Positions 53,951-63,296 of a stretch of 64,000 bases of DNA are shown one piece after another. Source of the DNA: Thorsellia kenyensis (GTDB taxonomy: Bacteria > Pseudomonadota > Gammaproteobacteria > Enterobacterales > Thorselliaceae); the NCBI RefSeq assembly GCF_042432445.1, contig NZ_JBHLXE010000090.1:3011-67010 (forward strand). Direction: 5' to 3'. Under the pieces are notes generated by a model. The model saw only the letters and a program-made list of their open reading frames with translations, did not search any database and was not told the DNA's origin. The stretch's first letter is position 1; every line of letters begins with the position of its first letter. The translations under genes and the position numbers were made by a program.

Positions 53951-55966
53951 ATGAAAAGTGGTCTCATTAAAGTTAGGACAAAAATATTATTAGGATTCTC
54001 AGTGATTATTGCCATGATTTTTGTAGTGGTATTTACCAGTATTTTTAGGGTTAATTCAATTGCTGATTCTCTTGAATATGTAGATAAATTTAATAGTGTT
54101 AAACAAAGACATGCGATTAATTTCCGTGGAAGTGTTCATGATAGGGCTATTGCAGCTAGAGATGTTATTTTAGTTGAAACCAGCAGTGATGTACCTGCAG
54201 TTGTTGAAAATATTAATAAATTAAAAGCAGATTATGATAAATCTTATGATGCTCTTTATAAATTGATTAATGAAAATATTGAAGAAATAACGCCAGAAGA
54301 GATGGCAATTCTTAACAAAATTCAATCTATCCGCGAAAAAACTTTACCTCTAATTGATGAAATCATTGAAAACAGATTGAATAAAAATTATGTCCGTGCA
54401 GAATTAGTTATGATGGAAAAGGCGAGACCTCTTTTTATTGAATGGCTCAACACGATTAATCAATTTATTGATCTTCAAGAGCAATCTAGTGCTATTGAAA
54501 CACAAAAAGCGTTGTCTAATGCCACTGAATTCCAAGCATTTATGCTAGTACTCCTTGTAATAGCTACTGTTGTGGGTTTAATTTCAGCAATTTTAGTCGT
54601 TCGATCAATATCAAGATCGCTGGGTGACGAACCAAGTCATGTTTCAGCTATCGCAGATGAAATCGCATCTGGTAATTTAGCCATTAATATCCCAACATCT
54701 GATGCCGATTCAAATTCAGTTATTGTTGCTATCGCTGGTATGCGTGATGGTTTAACTGAGATGATTGCTAAGGTTAGAGAGAGTACAGAGCACATTGAAG
54801 TCGCTTCTGAAAAAATAGAAGGATCTAATGTCTCTCTTTCAACTAGAACAGATCAACAAGCTTCCTCGTTGAACCAAATTGCTGAATCGATGTCTCATCT
54901 AACCACGACAGTTCAAAATAATACTAAAAATGCCCGTCTAGCAACTGAAAAATCTAATTCAGCCTCCTCTGTTGCTGTAAAAGGAGGTGAAGTTATCAGT
55001 GAAATGGTGTCGACAATGGCATCAATTAATGAATCATCTAGAAAAGTATCTGATATTACTAGTGTTATTGATAGTATAGCATTCCAAACAAATATACTGG
55101 CACTAAACGCGGCAGTAGAAGCGGCTAGAGCTGGTGAGCATGGACGGGGATTTGCAGTTGTTGCAACAGAGGTAAGAAATCTCGCACAGCGTTCAGCTAC
55201 TGCAGCGAGAGAAATTGCTTCTTTAATTAATGATTCCGTTCAACGAGTTGATACTGGTAATCTATTAGCGAATCAAGCAGGTAAGTCCATCAATGATATT
55301 GTTAATAGTGTACATGAAGTGACCGACATAATTTCTCAAATTACGGCATCAAGTGAAGAACAAAGTGCAGGTATACAACAAGTTGGTGGTCTAATACAAC
55401 AAATGGAACAAATCACCCATATGAATTTATCTATGGTAAGAGAAGCAAATGAAGCAAGTCTTACTCTCAAAAGTCAAGTAATAGGCTTAGGTAAGTTAAT
55501 TGCTGCATTTAAAATGTTTGATAGCGCTGAGTATAATAAACAGCATGATTTTTATGCCAAACTTGAGAATAATGAGCTGACTTCAAGTCATTTAATAGAA
55601 AGTAATTCCAAGGAGCCAACTATAGATCTTAAAAAAGCAGTCTCTGATGTGAAACCTTCTAAATATCACGATAAAAATCAAGTGGATGGGGTTTCTGATA
55701 GTCGCTCTAAAGTAGATCATAAAATGAAAACATCTACTGAAGAACGAAATAAAATTGATCCTAATATTCAAAAAAAATCAGATGACTCCAATCATAAATC
55801 AGAGTCTGTAAAAATAGCGTCTTCTGATACTAAAGCTAAGCAAGAAGAATTAAAACGCCCTAAAGTATATAACTTAGGCGGACAGGAAGTAAAATCTCCA
55901 ACAGGAGCACCAACTAAGAAAAAAGTTGATTTAGCTTCTGATCATGATGATTGGGAAGAGTTTTAA
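53951..55966 (+). CDS. Methyl-accepting chemotaxis protein with C-terminal pentapeptide
   Basis: This 671-residue transducer has membrane segments at about 12-31 and 195-217. They enclose a periplasmic region of about 160 residues that looks like a four-helix bundle. HAMP and methylation helices follow, then the signalling hairpin with QTNILALNAAVEAARAGEHG and RGFAVVATEVRNLAQRSATA. A long Lys/Asp/Ser-rich tail (about 535-665) ends in DWEEF, which fits the xWxxF pentapeptide that tethers CheR and CheB. The ligand is unknown. The ATG at 53951 has AGGAG upstream; a TTG at 53918 has no ribosome site. No other chemotaxis genes are in the window. Confidence 0.93.
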   Translation: MKSGLIKVRTKILLGFSVIIAMIFVVVFTSIFRVNSIADSLEYVDKFNSVKQRHAINFRGSVHDRAIAARDVILVETSSDVPAVVENINKLKADYDKSYDALYKLINENIEEITPEEMAILNKIQSIREKTLPLIDEIIENRLNKNYVRAELVMMEKARPLFIEWLNTINQFIDLQEQSSAIETQKALSNATEFQAFMLVLLVIATVVGLISAILVVRSISRSLGDEPSHVSAIADEIASGNLAINIPTSDADSNSVIVAIAGMRDGLTEMIAKVRESTEHIEVASEKIEGSNVSLSTRTDQQASSLNQIAESMSHLTTTVQNNTKNARLATEKSNSASSVAVKGGEVISEMVSTMASINESSRKVSDITSVIDSIAFQTNILALNAAVEAARAGEHGRGFAVVATEVRNLAQRSATAAREIASLINDSVQRVDTGNLLANQAGKSINDIVNSVHEVTDIISQITASSEEQSAGIQQVGGLIQQMEQITHMNLSMVREANEASLTLKSQVIGLGKLIAAFKMFDSAEYNKQHDFYAKLENNELTSSHLIESNSKEPTIDLKKAVSDVKPSKYHDKNQVDGVSDSRSKVDHKMKTSTEERNKIDPNIQKKSDDSNHKSESVKIASSDTKAKQEELKRPKVYNLGGQEVKSPTGAPTKKKVDLASDHDDWEEF

Positions 55967-55989
55967 TACTGGCTATAATAGGATAAGAT

Positions 55990-56027
55990 AACTATAAAAA
56001 ACCACCGACAGGTGGTTTTTTATAGTT
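55990..56027. terminator. Bidirectional terminator between chemoreceptor and glnA
   Basis: A 17-bp perfect stem (55990-56006 with 56011-56027) has the core ACCACC-GACA-GGTGGT flanked by A6 and T6 runs, so it can work on both strands. It separates the chemoreceptor gene from glnA. Confidence 0.9.
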
Positions 56028-56151
56028 TGCCAAAACAAAATACAAAAATTATGAGTGTTTTGTTCGTAATGGCACAAAAAAATGTCAAAAAATTGACTTA
56101 GTTCATCAATGAACGCACCGTTGGTAAGTCAATTTATCTCGCATATTAAAA

Positions 56152-57558
56152 TTAAATGCTGTAGTACATTTCAAACTCAACGGGATGAGGGATCATTTTT
56201 ACTCTTTGCGCTTCTTTCTTTTTAAGCAAAATAAATGCCTCAAGCATATCTTTACTAAATACCCCACCTTTGATTAGAAAATCATGATCATTTGCTAAAG
56301 CATCTAATGATTCATCTAATGAAAATGAAACACTTGGAATATCTTTTAGCTCTTCCGGTGGTAAATCATAAAGATTTTTATCCATCGCATCTCCAGGATG
56401 AATTTTATTGTTGATCCCATCTAATCCTGCCATCAATAAAGCGGAAAAAGCTAAATAAGGATTCGCTGCAGGATCTGGAAATCTGACTTCAATTCGCCTT
56501 GCCTTAGGATTAGTTACAACGGGAATTCTAATGGCTGCAGAACGATTTCTTGCGGAATATGCTAATAAAACCGGAGCCTCATAGCCAGGTACTAAACGCT
56601 TGTACGAGTTAGTGCTTGGATTAGTAATTGCATTTAGCGCTTTTGCATGCTTAATAATACCACCAATAAAATGGAGTGCAGTTTCTGATAAACCACCATA
56701 TTTGTCTCCACTAAATAAATTAACTCCATTCTTAGCAAGAGACATATGACAGTGCATACCAGAGCCATTATCACCAAAAATTGGTTTAGGCATAAAAGTT
56801 GCTGTTTTACCAAATCTGAATGCAGTGTTGTGCACAACGTATTTATATAGCTGAGTTTCATCTGCTTTTTTAGTGAGTGTATTAAAACGTGTCGCTAGCT
56901 CATTTTGCCCTGTAGCCACTTCATGGTGATGCGCTTCAACAACAATACCCATTTTTTCCATTAGAAGACTCATTTCTGCACGAATATCATGAGATGGGTC
57001 AATAGGGGGAAGAGGAGCGTAGCCACCATGCGGTAATGGTCTGTGTGATTTATTACCACCAGAAACTTCTTTGCCGTTATTCCAATAACCTTCATCATCA
57101 TCCAAATGTACCATACAACCTTGAGGCCCTGTTTGGAATTTAACGTCATCAAATAAGAAAAATTCTGGTTCAGGACCGACTAAAACAGTATCCGCAACTC
57201 CAGTTGAACGTAAATATGCTTCAGCTCTTTTAGCAATAGAGCGAGGACATCTGTCATAGCCTTGAAGCGTTCCTGGTTCTACGACATCGCATTTAATAAT
57301 TAGCATTGCAATTTCAGCAAAAGGATCTAATACCGCTGAGCTTGGATCAGGTAATAAAACCATGTCAGATTCTTGGATGGACTTCCATCCTGCAATTGAT
57401 GAGGCATCAAACATTTTTCCTTCTTCAAAAAAATCTTCATCAATTTGGTGAGCGGGAACTGTCAGATGCTGATCTTGCCCTCTAGTATCTGTAAATCTAA
57501 GATCAACAAATTTGATGTCTTGCTCCTTCAACATAGTAATAATGTTCTCACCCGTCAT
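56152..57558 (-). CDS. glnA: Glutamine synthetase type I
   Basis: This 468-residue enzyme makes glutamine from glutamate, ammonia and ATP as a dodecamer. DLRFTDTRGQDQHLTVP opens the N-terminal domain, and GSGMHCHMSLAKNG, NPSTNSYKRLVPGYEAP and PDPAANPYLAFSALLMAG form the active site. The adenylylated tyrosine lies in KNLYDLPPEE near residue 397. GAGGAT precedes the ATG. glnL and glnG are not adjacent. typA, the usual divergent neighbour, is 3.5 kb away. Confidence 0.98.
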   Translation of the reverse strand: MTGENIITMLKEQDIKFVDLRFTDTRGQDQHLTVPAHQIDEDFFEEGKMFDASSIAGWKSIQESDMVLLPDPSSAVLDPFAEIAMLIIKCDVVEPGTLQGYDRCPRSIAKRAEAYLRSTGVADTVLVGPEPEFFLFDDVKFQTGPQGCMVHLDDDEGYWNNGKEVSGGNKSHRPLPHGGYAPLPPIDPSHDIRAEMSLLMEKMGIVVEAHHHEVATGQNELATRFNTLTKKADETQLYKYVVHNTAFRFGKTATFMPKPIFGDNGSGMHCHMSLAKNGVNLFSGDKYGGLSETALHFIGGIIKHAKALNAITNPSTNSYKRLVPGYEAPVLLAYSARNRSAAIRIPVVTNPKARRIEVRFPDPAANPYLAFSALLMAGLDGINNKIHPGDAMDKNLYDLPPEELKDIPSVSFSLDESLDALANDHDFLIKGGVFSKDMLEAFILLKKKEAQRVKMIPHPVEFEMYYSI

Positions 57559-57651
57559 GAATTTATCCTCAATATATGAATTTAATTACCTTAAAATGGC
57601 TAAATTAAGATGTAAATATACACCTTATTAGTCAACGCAAATAACAAACTT

Positions 57652-57680
57652 ATTTTAGGCAGGGCAATAATTCCTGTCAA
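57652..57680 (-). promoter_or_regulatory. Strong sigma-70 promoter upstream of glnA
   Basis: On the minus strand TTGACA (57680-57675) and TAAAAT (57657-57652) are separated by 17 bp. It predicts a glnA leader of about 85 nt. I found no clear sigma-54 element. Confidence 0.7.
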
Positions 57681-58309
57681 TTTTTAAATCATTTTTTTAC
57701 TTAAATAAAATAAAGAAATGAAAGAGAACTACGTAAGTTTTTTAAGTACAAGTAATATTTGGGGGGAACACTTTTAATAGCTAACATTTATAAAGGCCTG
57801 TTAGTTCAAGATGTTTTTTGCTGGGCATGTATTTATTGTAAGAGTTTTAATCTAGTGTGAATTGATAACACTTATACAAAATAGGGCTTTTGGTTGAAAA
57901 TAGTTTTTTGGCTAAAATAGATTGTGATTTTTGTTTTATATTGTGGTTACAGATCTATGCCTCAAAAATGGTCTCGAAGTGTTTATTTTCTCCAACAAAG
58001 TAGGAAGTATTTTCTTGTGTATTGTATTTTGAGTGTGTTTTATAAAATGATACGAAATATTAATTAAAATTTAACTCATTAAGTTTCAATACAAACTCAG
58101 TTTTATGGGGGGATGAAAATTTTTTATTGTCAGGCTCAGCGTTTATAGTTCTGCTTTGAATGAAGTTAATATCTTAAATGAGTAAATGAGTAAATGAATG
58201 TGTTTATACAATAATTTATCATATCCATATGAACAAGAAGTTATATCATCTTGATTGTATTCATATGATGCCATGTAACTTAATATTTCGTTCTATGGCA
58301 TCGTTAAAA
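57681..58309. other. Long noncoding stretch between glnA promoter and VOC gene
   Basis: About 630 bp of AT-rich sequence with no coding frame that has both a start and a ribosome site. Distal regulator sites for glnA could be here. I recognise no tRNA, sRNA or repeat except a short run of AATGAGTA-like units near 58178-58196. Confidence 0.5.
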
Positions 58310-58819
58310 TTACTCGTTATACGCACCACTTGAATAGTGTAATTCATAACTATGGCTGTAAATTTCAAGGATATTTCCAAAAGGGTCTTCCATATAAATC
58401 ATTCTATAGGGTTTCTCTCCAGGATAGTAATATCTTGGTTCTGCCATTCTTTTTTTACCTCCTGCGGTAACAATTTTCTCAACTAAAGCTTCTAAGTTGG
58501 GATCTTGAATGCAGAAATGAAAAATACCAGTTTTCCAATATTCAAAATTATTCTCTGGTGTTTGGTGGTTATCGAATTGAAATAACTCGACGCCAATTCT
58601 GTCTCCAGTTGACATATGGGCAATTTTGAAGCGTTTCCAACCAGGGCCAAATACATCAGTACACATTTGACCAATTGCTGAGGTATCTTCTTCAATTGTT
58701 GTTGGATGCATGATGATATACCAGCCTAGTACATCTTGGTAAAATTTGACTGCGGCTTCAACGTCTGGTACTGAGATTCCAATGTGAGAAAACGATCTAG
58801 GGTATTGCTGTATTGTCAT
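58310..58819 (-). CDS. VOC (glyoxalase/dioxygenase) superfamily protein
   Basis: This 169-residue protein has one visible vicinal-oxygen-chelate module: FSHIGISVPDVEAAVKFYQD at the N-terminus and MIYMEDPFGNILEIYSHSYE at the C-terminus. Probable metal ligands are His12, a central Glu in VELFQF, His in GIFHFCIQD and Glu in ILEIY. The fold occurs in glyoxalase I, dioxygenases and resistance proteins, and the substrate cannot be told here. AAAGGA precedes the ATG. It is divergent from a LysR regulator, which probably controls it. Confidence 0.88.
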   Translation of the reverse strand: MTIQQYPRSFSHIGISVPDVEAAVKFYQDVLGWYIIMHPTTIEEDTSAIGQMCTDVFGPGWKRFKIAHMSTGDRIGVELFQFDNHQTPENNFEYWKTGIFHFCIQDPNLEALVEKIVTAGGKKRMAEPRYYYPGEKPYRMIYMEDPFGNILEIYSHSYELHYSSGAYNE

Positions 58820-58920
58820 AATATTGTCCTTTTAAGTGGTGACATAATAAATTGATGAGGAATACTATGGTATTGCTTTTGATTACTCGAGAACAGCATA
58901 CTCAATATGAAATTAAAAAT

Positions 58921-58938
58921 ATAATTATCAATAATTAT
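58921..58938. promoter_or_regulatory. Candidate LysR operator between VOC and lysR-type genes
   Basis: Two copies of the palindrome ATAATTAT are separated by CA in the 183-bp divergent region. LysR proteins usually bind dyad sequences in this position. The AT-rich background makes chance occurrence possible. Confidence 0.35.
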
Positions 58939-59002
58939 AAATGTGATAAATTTTTGTTATGATGGTGTTGTGTTAAAAAATATATGATTTATAGGGAGGG
59001 TC

Positions 59003-59935
59003 ATGAGTCTTAATCCAAATTGGTTGAAAACATTTATGGTCTTAGCGCAAACAGGTCATTTTACGCAAACTGCTAACCTTAGATTTATGACTCAGCCAGG
59101 AGTCTCACAACATATAGCTAAGCTAGAGGCCTATTTGGGTGTACAGTTGCTACATCGTGATAATAAATACATTACATTAACTGATGCAGGCAAGCGGTTA
59201 TATCTTTATGCTGAAAAAGTTTTTGAAGCTGAAACTGAATTTTTGGCAACGATATCTCAAGACAATCCATATGCAGGAGAGTGTACAATTGGTTGCTCTG
59301 GGACTTTGGCATTAATCATTTATCCTCATTTGATAGAACTTCAGGCTCAATATCCTGAATTAATCATTCGGCTTGAAGCTGCACCTAATGCAAGAATTAA
59401 CCAAGCGATTATTGAAGATAAGCTAGACTTTGGAATTGTGACGCATAAGTTACCGAGTGGGTTGATTCGTTATGAACCTATTTTTGAGGTTGCATTACAA
59501 TTAATTTTACCAAGTCAGTTTACTGATCAAGCAATCACTATAGATAAATTAAATCAACTTGGTTTTATCGATCACCCTGATGGCCAATATTATTTAAAGC
59601 AAGTGGTAGAGTCTAATTTTTTATCCAACATTGATGATGAAGTAAAAGAACAAACTCTTTTTAATATCCGAAGTATAGGCTATATTAATCAAATATCTCA
59701 AATTCTTTTACCTGTCTCAAAAGGTATCGGCTTTACTGTAATGCCAGCTTCTATATTACAAACACAGCCAGCTTCAATCTCAATTTATACACCAAATCTT
59801 CTCTATCCTGTCAACGAGTCTTATTTTTTTGCTTCAAAAATCAATAACCGACTTGCCGCTAGACATAAAATGATTTATGAATCTGTACTTTCTTTTTTAG
59901 TCAGTTCACTTGAAGAAAATGAATTTTGGGGTTAA
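59003..59935 (+). CDS. LysR-family transcriptional regulator
   Basis: This 310-residue regulator has an N-terminal winged helix-turn-helix (about 3-62) with FMVLAQTGHFTQTANLRFMT and QPGVSQHIAKLEAYLGVQLL, then a periplasmic-binding-protein-like effector domain starting near residue 90. It is divergent from the VOC gene, the classical arrangement of a LysR regulator and its target. The effector is unknown. AGGGAGG precedes the ATG. Confidence 0.94.
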   Translation: MSLNPNWLKTFMVLAQTGHFTQTANLRFMTQPGVSQHIAKLEAYLGVQLLHRDNKYITLTDAGKRLYLYAEKVFEAETEFLATISQDNPYAGECTIGCSGTLALIIYPHLIELQAQYPELIIRLEAAPNARINQAIIEDKLDFGIVTHKLPSGLIRYEPIFEVALQLILPSQFTDQAITIDKLNQLGFIDHPDGQYYLKQVVESNFLSNIDDEVKEQTLFNIRSIGYINQISQILLPVSKGIGFTVMPASILQTQPASISIYTPNLLYPVNESYFFASKINNRLAARHKMIYESVLSFLVSSLEENEFWG

Positions 59936-60109
59936 AAGAATGATATTATATCAAAAGACATTTAGAGAAAGACTGAAAAGACCTACTATGATTTACCTGT
60001 TGCAGAAAATTTGTTGAATAACAGCTTCAGAACTGAAATTGGTTTAAGTTGCTGAAAATTAATAAGATTCTGTTTAATTAATGCTTTTGAGACATATAAG
60101 GACAATTGT

Positions 60110-60676
60110 ATGCAAGAAATGATTCACAGTCATGTTGGAGCAGAATATATCAGAGCGAGTAGAAGCCGAAGGTTATTGGCTAATATAATCGATTTAATAT
60201 TCTCTTTATTGATTGGTGTACCTTTAACATATGCAATTTTTGCTGTATTCAAAACAGCAATTATCGGTGGAGATATCTTTTATGATGATATATATGAGTT
60301 TATTTTCTTGTTTATTATAGGCCCTGTATTATCAATGGGTTTTATTTGTCCTATTTATGAACTACTCATTACGCTTAGACAAAATAAAAATACACTGGGT
60401 AAACGATTAACAAAGATAAGAATAATAAATCATCAAGAAGAAAAAGGTAGTACATGCTTACTGATCTTAAGAGTCGCTTTAAAAGCGATTTATTATATGT
60501 TCGCTGTAATGAGTGTTGCTTGTTTTTTAGTAGTACACCACTCTCTCGGCCAAATCTTACTAGTACCCACTATTTTACTGTTAGTTTTTGTTTTTTTAGG
60601 CACTAAAGATCATCAGGGATTGCATAATCGACTTACACGGACATCAATTGTTTTATCTGGATCAAAGGCAAGGTGA
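60110..60676 (+). CDS. RDD family membrane protein
   Basis: This 188-residue protein has the RDD-type opening SRRLLANIIDLIFSLLIGVP, in which the usual Arg-Asp-Asp pattern is partly kept (R...D). The second conserved segment is KNTLGKRLTKIRIINHQ, followed by two more membrane helices and LGTKDHQGLHNRLTRT. Four hydrophobic segments are visible. The function is unknown, although some RDD proteins act in ion transport. AAGGA precedes the ATG. Confidence 0.85.
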   Translation: MQEMIHSHVGAEYIRASRSRRLLANIIDLIFSLLIGVPLTYAIFAVFKTAIIGGDIFYDDIYEFIFLFIIGPVLSMGFICPIYELLITLRQNKNTLGKRLTKIRIINHQEEKGSTCLLILRVALKAIYYMFAVMSVACFLVVHHSLGQILLVPTILLLVFVFLGTKDHQGLHNRLTRTSIVLSGSKAR

Positions 60677-61072
60677 ATTTTTATCTGTTTGCTTGTCATC
60701 CAAAATTTGTTCTACTGTTCCAAATCAGACCATAAACTAGCTTTTTGATGAGAAAAGTATCAACCGTAGTGTTTTTACCATTATAGTTGAGCTTCTCTGA
60801 ATTTCCTGTTCTTTCTTTTTATGTAGACTTGAAACTGAGTTTAAATGCAAAGATTTTAATTTGTAAATGGGCTATGGAGATTTAAGTAATATAGAAGAAA
60901 TTTAAAAATCTACTACACCAATTTTTTCTAGATAGCGGTCATAAATGATTAATTTTTGTTTATTGATTGATAAAATAGATGTAAAATGAGTTGTTATTTT
61001 TTTATTTACCCTAGTAGAAAAGGCGACTATTTATATAATTGCCTCTATCTGCAACAACTGAGAGAATTCATT
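60677..61072. other. Intergenic region upstream of typA
   Basis: About 400 bp of AT-rich sequence. The typA frame stays open back to 60986, but that extension has no family similarity and no ribosome site, so it is treated as noncoding. No promoter could be placed with confidence. Confidence 0.5.
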
Positions 61073-62899
61073 GTGATTGAAAAACTACGTAATATCGCGA
61101 TCATCGCGCACGTTGATCATGGAAAAACTACCATTGTCGATAAATTATTAAAAAAATCTGGAACATTTGCTGAAGATAGACAAAATGATTCAACTGAACG
61201 CGTGATGGACTCTAATGAACTAGAAAAAGAACGTGGTATTACAATATTAGCAAAAAACACTGCAATAAATTGGAATGGCTATCATATTAACATCGTTGAT
61301 ACCCCTGGACATGCTGATTTTGGTGGCGAAGTAGAACGTGTAATGTCTATGGTTGACTCTGTTCTTCTTATTGTAGATGCGATGGACGGCCCAATGCCAC
61401 AAACGCGTTTCGTAACACAAAAAGCTTTTGCCCATGGTTTAAAACCAATTGTTGTAATCAATAAAGTAGACAGACCCGGTGCGAGACCTGATTGGGTAGT
61501 AGATCAAGTGTTTGATCTATTTGATAACCTAGGTGCGACAGATGAACAATTAGATTTCCCTATCATTTATGCATCAGCACTTTTAGGTATTGCTGGTAAA
61601 GAGCATACCGATATGGCTGATAATTTAGACCCTCTTTTTGAAGCAATCATAGAGCATGTAGAATGTCCTAAAGTAGACTTAGAGGGACCTTTCCAAATGC
61701 AAATTTCCCAACTAGATTATAACAACTATGTGGGTGTTATTGGTATTGGGCGCATCAAACGTGGTTCAGTAAAACCTAATCAGCAAGTTACCATCATTGA
61801 TAGTGAAGGTAAAACTAGAAATGGTAAAGTAGGGCAGGTATTAACTCATATTGGTCTTCAAAGAGTTGAAGCTGAAGTCGCTCATGCGGGTGATATCATT
61901 GCAATTACTGGTTTAGGTGATTTAAATATTTCTGATACGGTATGTGCTGTTGGTTCTGTTGAAGCGTTACCACCTTTAAGTGTAGATGAGCCAACGATTA
62001 GTATGTCTTTTGGTGTTAATACTTCACCTTTCTGTGGTAAAGAAGGTAAATTTGTTACTTCTCGTCAAATACGTGACAGGTTACATAAAGAACTAGTCCA
62101 TAATGTGGCATTGCGTGTATCAGATACCGAAGATCCTGATACTTTCTTAGTTTCAGGGCGTGGTGAGTTACATCTTTCAGTTTTAATTGAAAATATGCGT
62201 CGTGAAGGATTTGAATTAGCTGTTTCTAGGCCTAAAGTTATTGTACGTGAAGTAAATGGTAAAAAAGAAGAGCCTTTCGAACAAGTAACTATCGATGTGG
62301 AAGAACAACATCAAGGCGCTATTATGGAAGCAATGGGTTATCGTAAAGGTGACTTAAAAAATATGATACCAGATGGTAAAGGCCGTATTCGTTTAGACTA
62401 TGTGATACCTAGCCGTGGATTAATTGGTTTTAGAACAGAGTTCTTAACAATGACATCAGGTACAGGCCTTATTTATTCTACTTTTAGTCATTATGATGAT
62501 TTTAAAGGTGGTGAAATTGGTCAACGTCAAAATGGTGTATTGATTTCAAATGGTCAAGGTAAAGCACTTGCATTTGCCTTATTTGGTTTACAAGAAAGAG
62601 GCCGCTTATTTATTGGTCATGGTGCTGAAGTTTATGAAGGCCAAATTATTGGTATTCATACCCGTTCAAACGATTTAACAGTTAACTGTTTGACAGGTAA
62701 AAAACTCACCAATATGCGTGCGTCAGGAACTGATGAAGCTATTGTACTTGTGCCACCAATTAAGATGTCACTTGAGCAAGCATTAGAGTTTATTGATGAT
62801 GATGAGTTAGTAGAAATTACACCGCAATCAATTCGTATCCGTAAACGTCATTTAACTGAGAATGATCGTAAACGTGCAAGTCGTTCTGCTAAAGACTAA
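61073..62899 (+). CDS. typA: Translational GTPase TypA/BipA
   Basis: This 608-residue ribosome-binding GTPase acts in 50S assembly and stress adaptation. The G1 motif AHVDHGKTT, DTPGHADFGGEVERV and NKVDRPGARPDW form the GTPase site. The C-terminal BipA domain carries SRGLIGFRTEFLTMTSGTG and NLKT-like TNMRASGTDEAIVLVPP. The GTG at 61073 gives the exact family start IEKLRNIAIIAHVDHG and nearly the E. coli length. A weak GAGAG lies upstream. Confidence 0.98.
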   Translation: MIEKLRNIAIIAHVDHGKTTIVDKLLKKSGTFAEDRQNDSTERVMDSNELEKERGITILAKNTAINWNGYHINIVDTPGHADFGGEVERVMSMVDSVLLIVDAMDGPMPQTRFVTQKAFAHGLKPIVVINKVDRPGARPDWVVDQVFDLFDNLGATDEQLDFPIIYASALLGIAGKEHTDMADNLDPLFEAIIEHVECPKVDLEGPFQMQISQLDYNNYVGVIGIGRIKRGSVKPNQQVTIIDSEGKTRNGKVGQVLTHIGLQRVEAEVAHAGDIIAITGLGDLNISDTVCAVGSVEALPPLSVDEPTISMSFGVNTSPFCGKEGKFVTSRQIRDRLHKELVHNVALRVSDTEDPDTFLVSGRGELHLSVLIENMRREGFELAVSRPKVIVREVNGKKEEPFEQVTIDVEEQHQGAIMEAMGYRKGDLKNMIPDGKGRIRLDYVIPSRGLIGFRTEFLTMTSGTGLIYSTFSHYDDFKGGEIGQRQNGVLISNGQGKALAFALFGLQERGRLFIGHGAEVYEGQIIGIHTRSNDLTVNCLTGKKLTNMRASGTDEAIVLVPPIKMSLEQALEFIDDDELVEITPQSIRIRKRHLTENDRKRASRSAKD

Positions 62900-62912
62900 A
62901 AACTAAAATATT

Positions 62913-62967
62913 AAACCAAGGACTTTAAACAATAATATTTATTTGTTTATTTTCCTTGGTTTTTTTC
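62913..62967 (+). terminator. Terminator after typA
   Basis: AAACCAAGGA (62913-62922) pairs with TCCTTGGTTT (62953-62962), with an inner AAACAA/TTGTTT pair, followed by a T-run to 62967. Confidence 0.8.
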
Positions 62968-63296
62968 TTTTCCTTTCATTTCATTTCCTTTTCTTCTTTT
63001 ATAACCTTCTTTGGCTAATTCTATTTATCTATCCCTAACTTTTAGATGACTGATTTTCTTCTGCAATAACTTTGCAAGATTGATGTATAAGATCAGACTA
63101 TGTGCCTAATTTTATGAATTTATCGTTAACAGGCTTATAAAAACAAATGCTTACAAGTTATATGATATTATTTACAGATGATTCAGTTATCTCTTCGGTC
63201 TACTAGGTTGCATTTTGTACGGTAAAGAGGATAATAAAGCAAAAGGATAAACATAAAATAAAAAATATAAATTAAAAATGGAAGCACGAGGTTTGT
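62968..63296. other. Intergenic region before the adhesin gene
   Basis: A pyrimidine-rich stretch (about 62968-63005) followed by AT-rich sequence. No coding frame is evident. GAGG at 63288-63291 is the ribosome site of the next gene. Confidence 0.5.

Noticed and set aside
57681..58309. Hidden gene in the long gap upstream of glnA
   Set aside because: All frames are broken by frequent stops, and no start with a ribosome site or RNA fold stood out.
60986..61072. Extended N-terminus of TypA
   Set aside because: The 29 extra residues have no counterpart in TypA/BipA proteins, and the GTG at 61073 gives the normal start.
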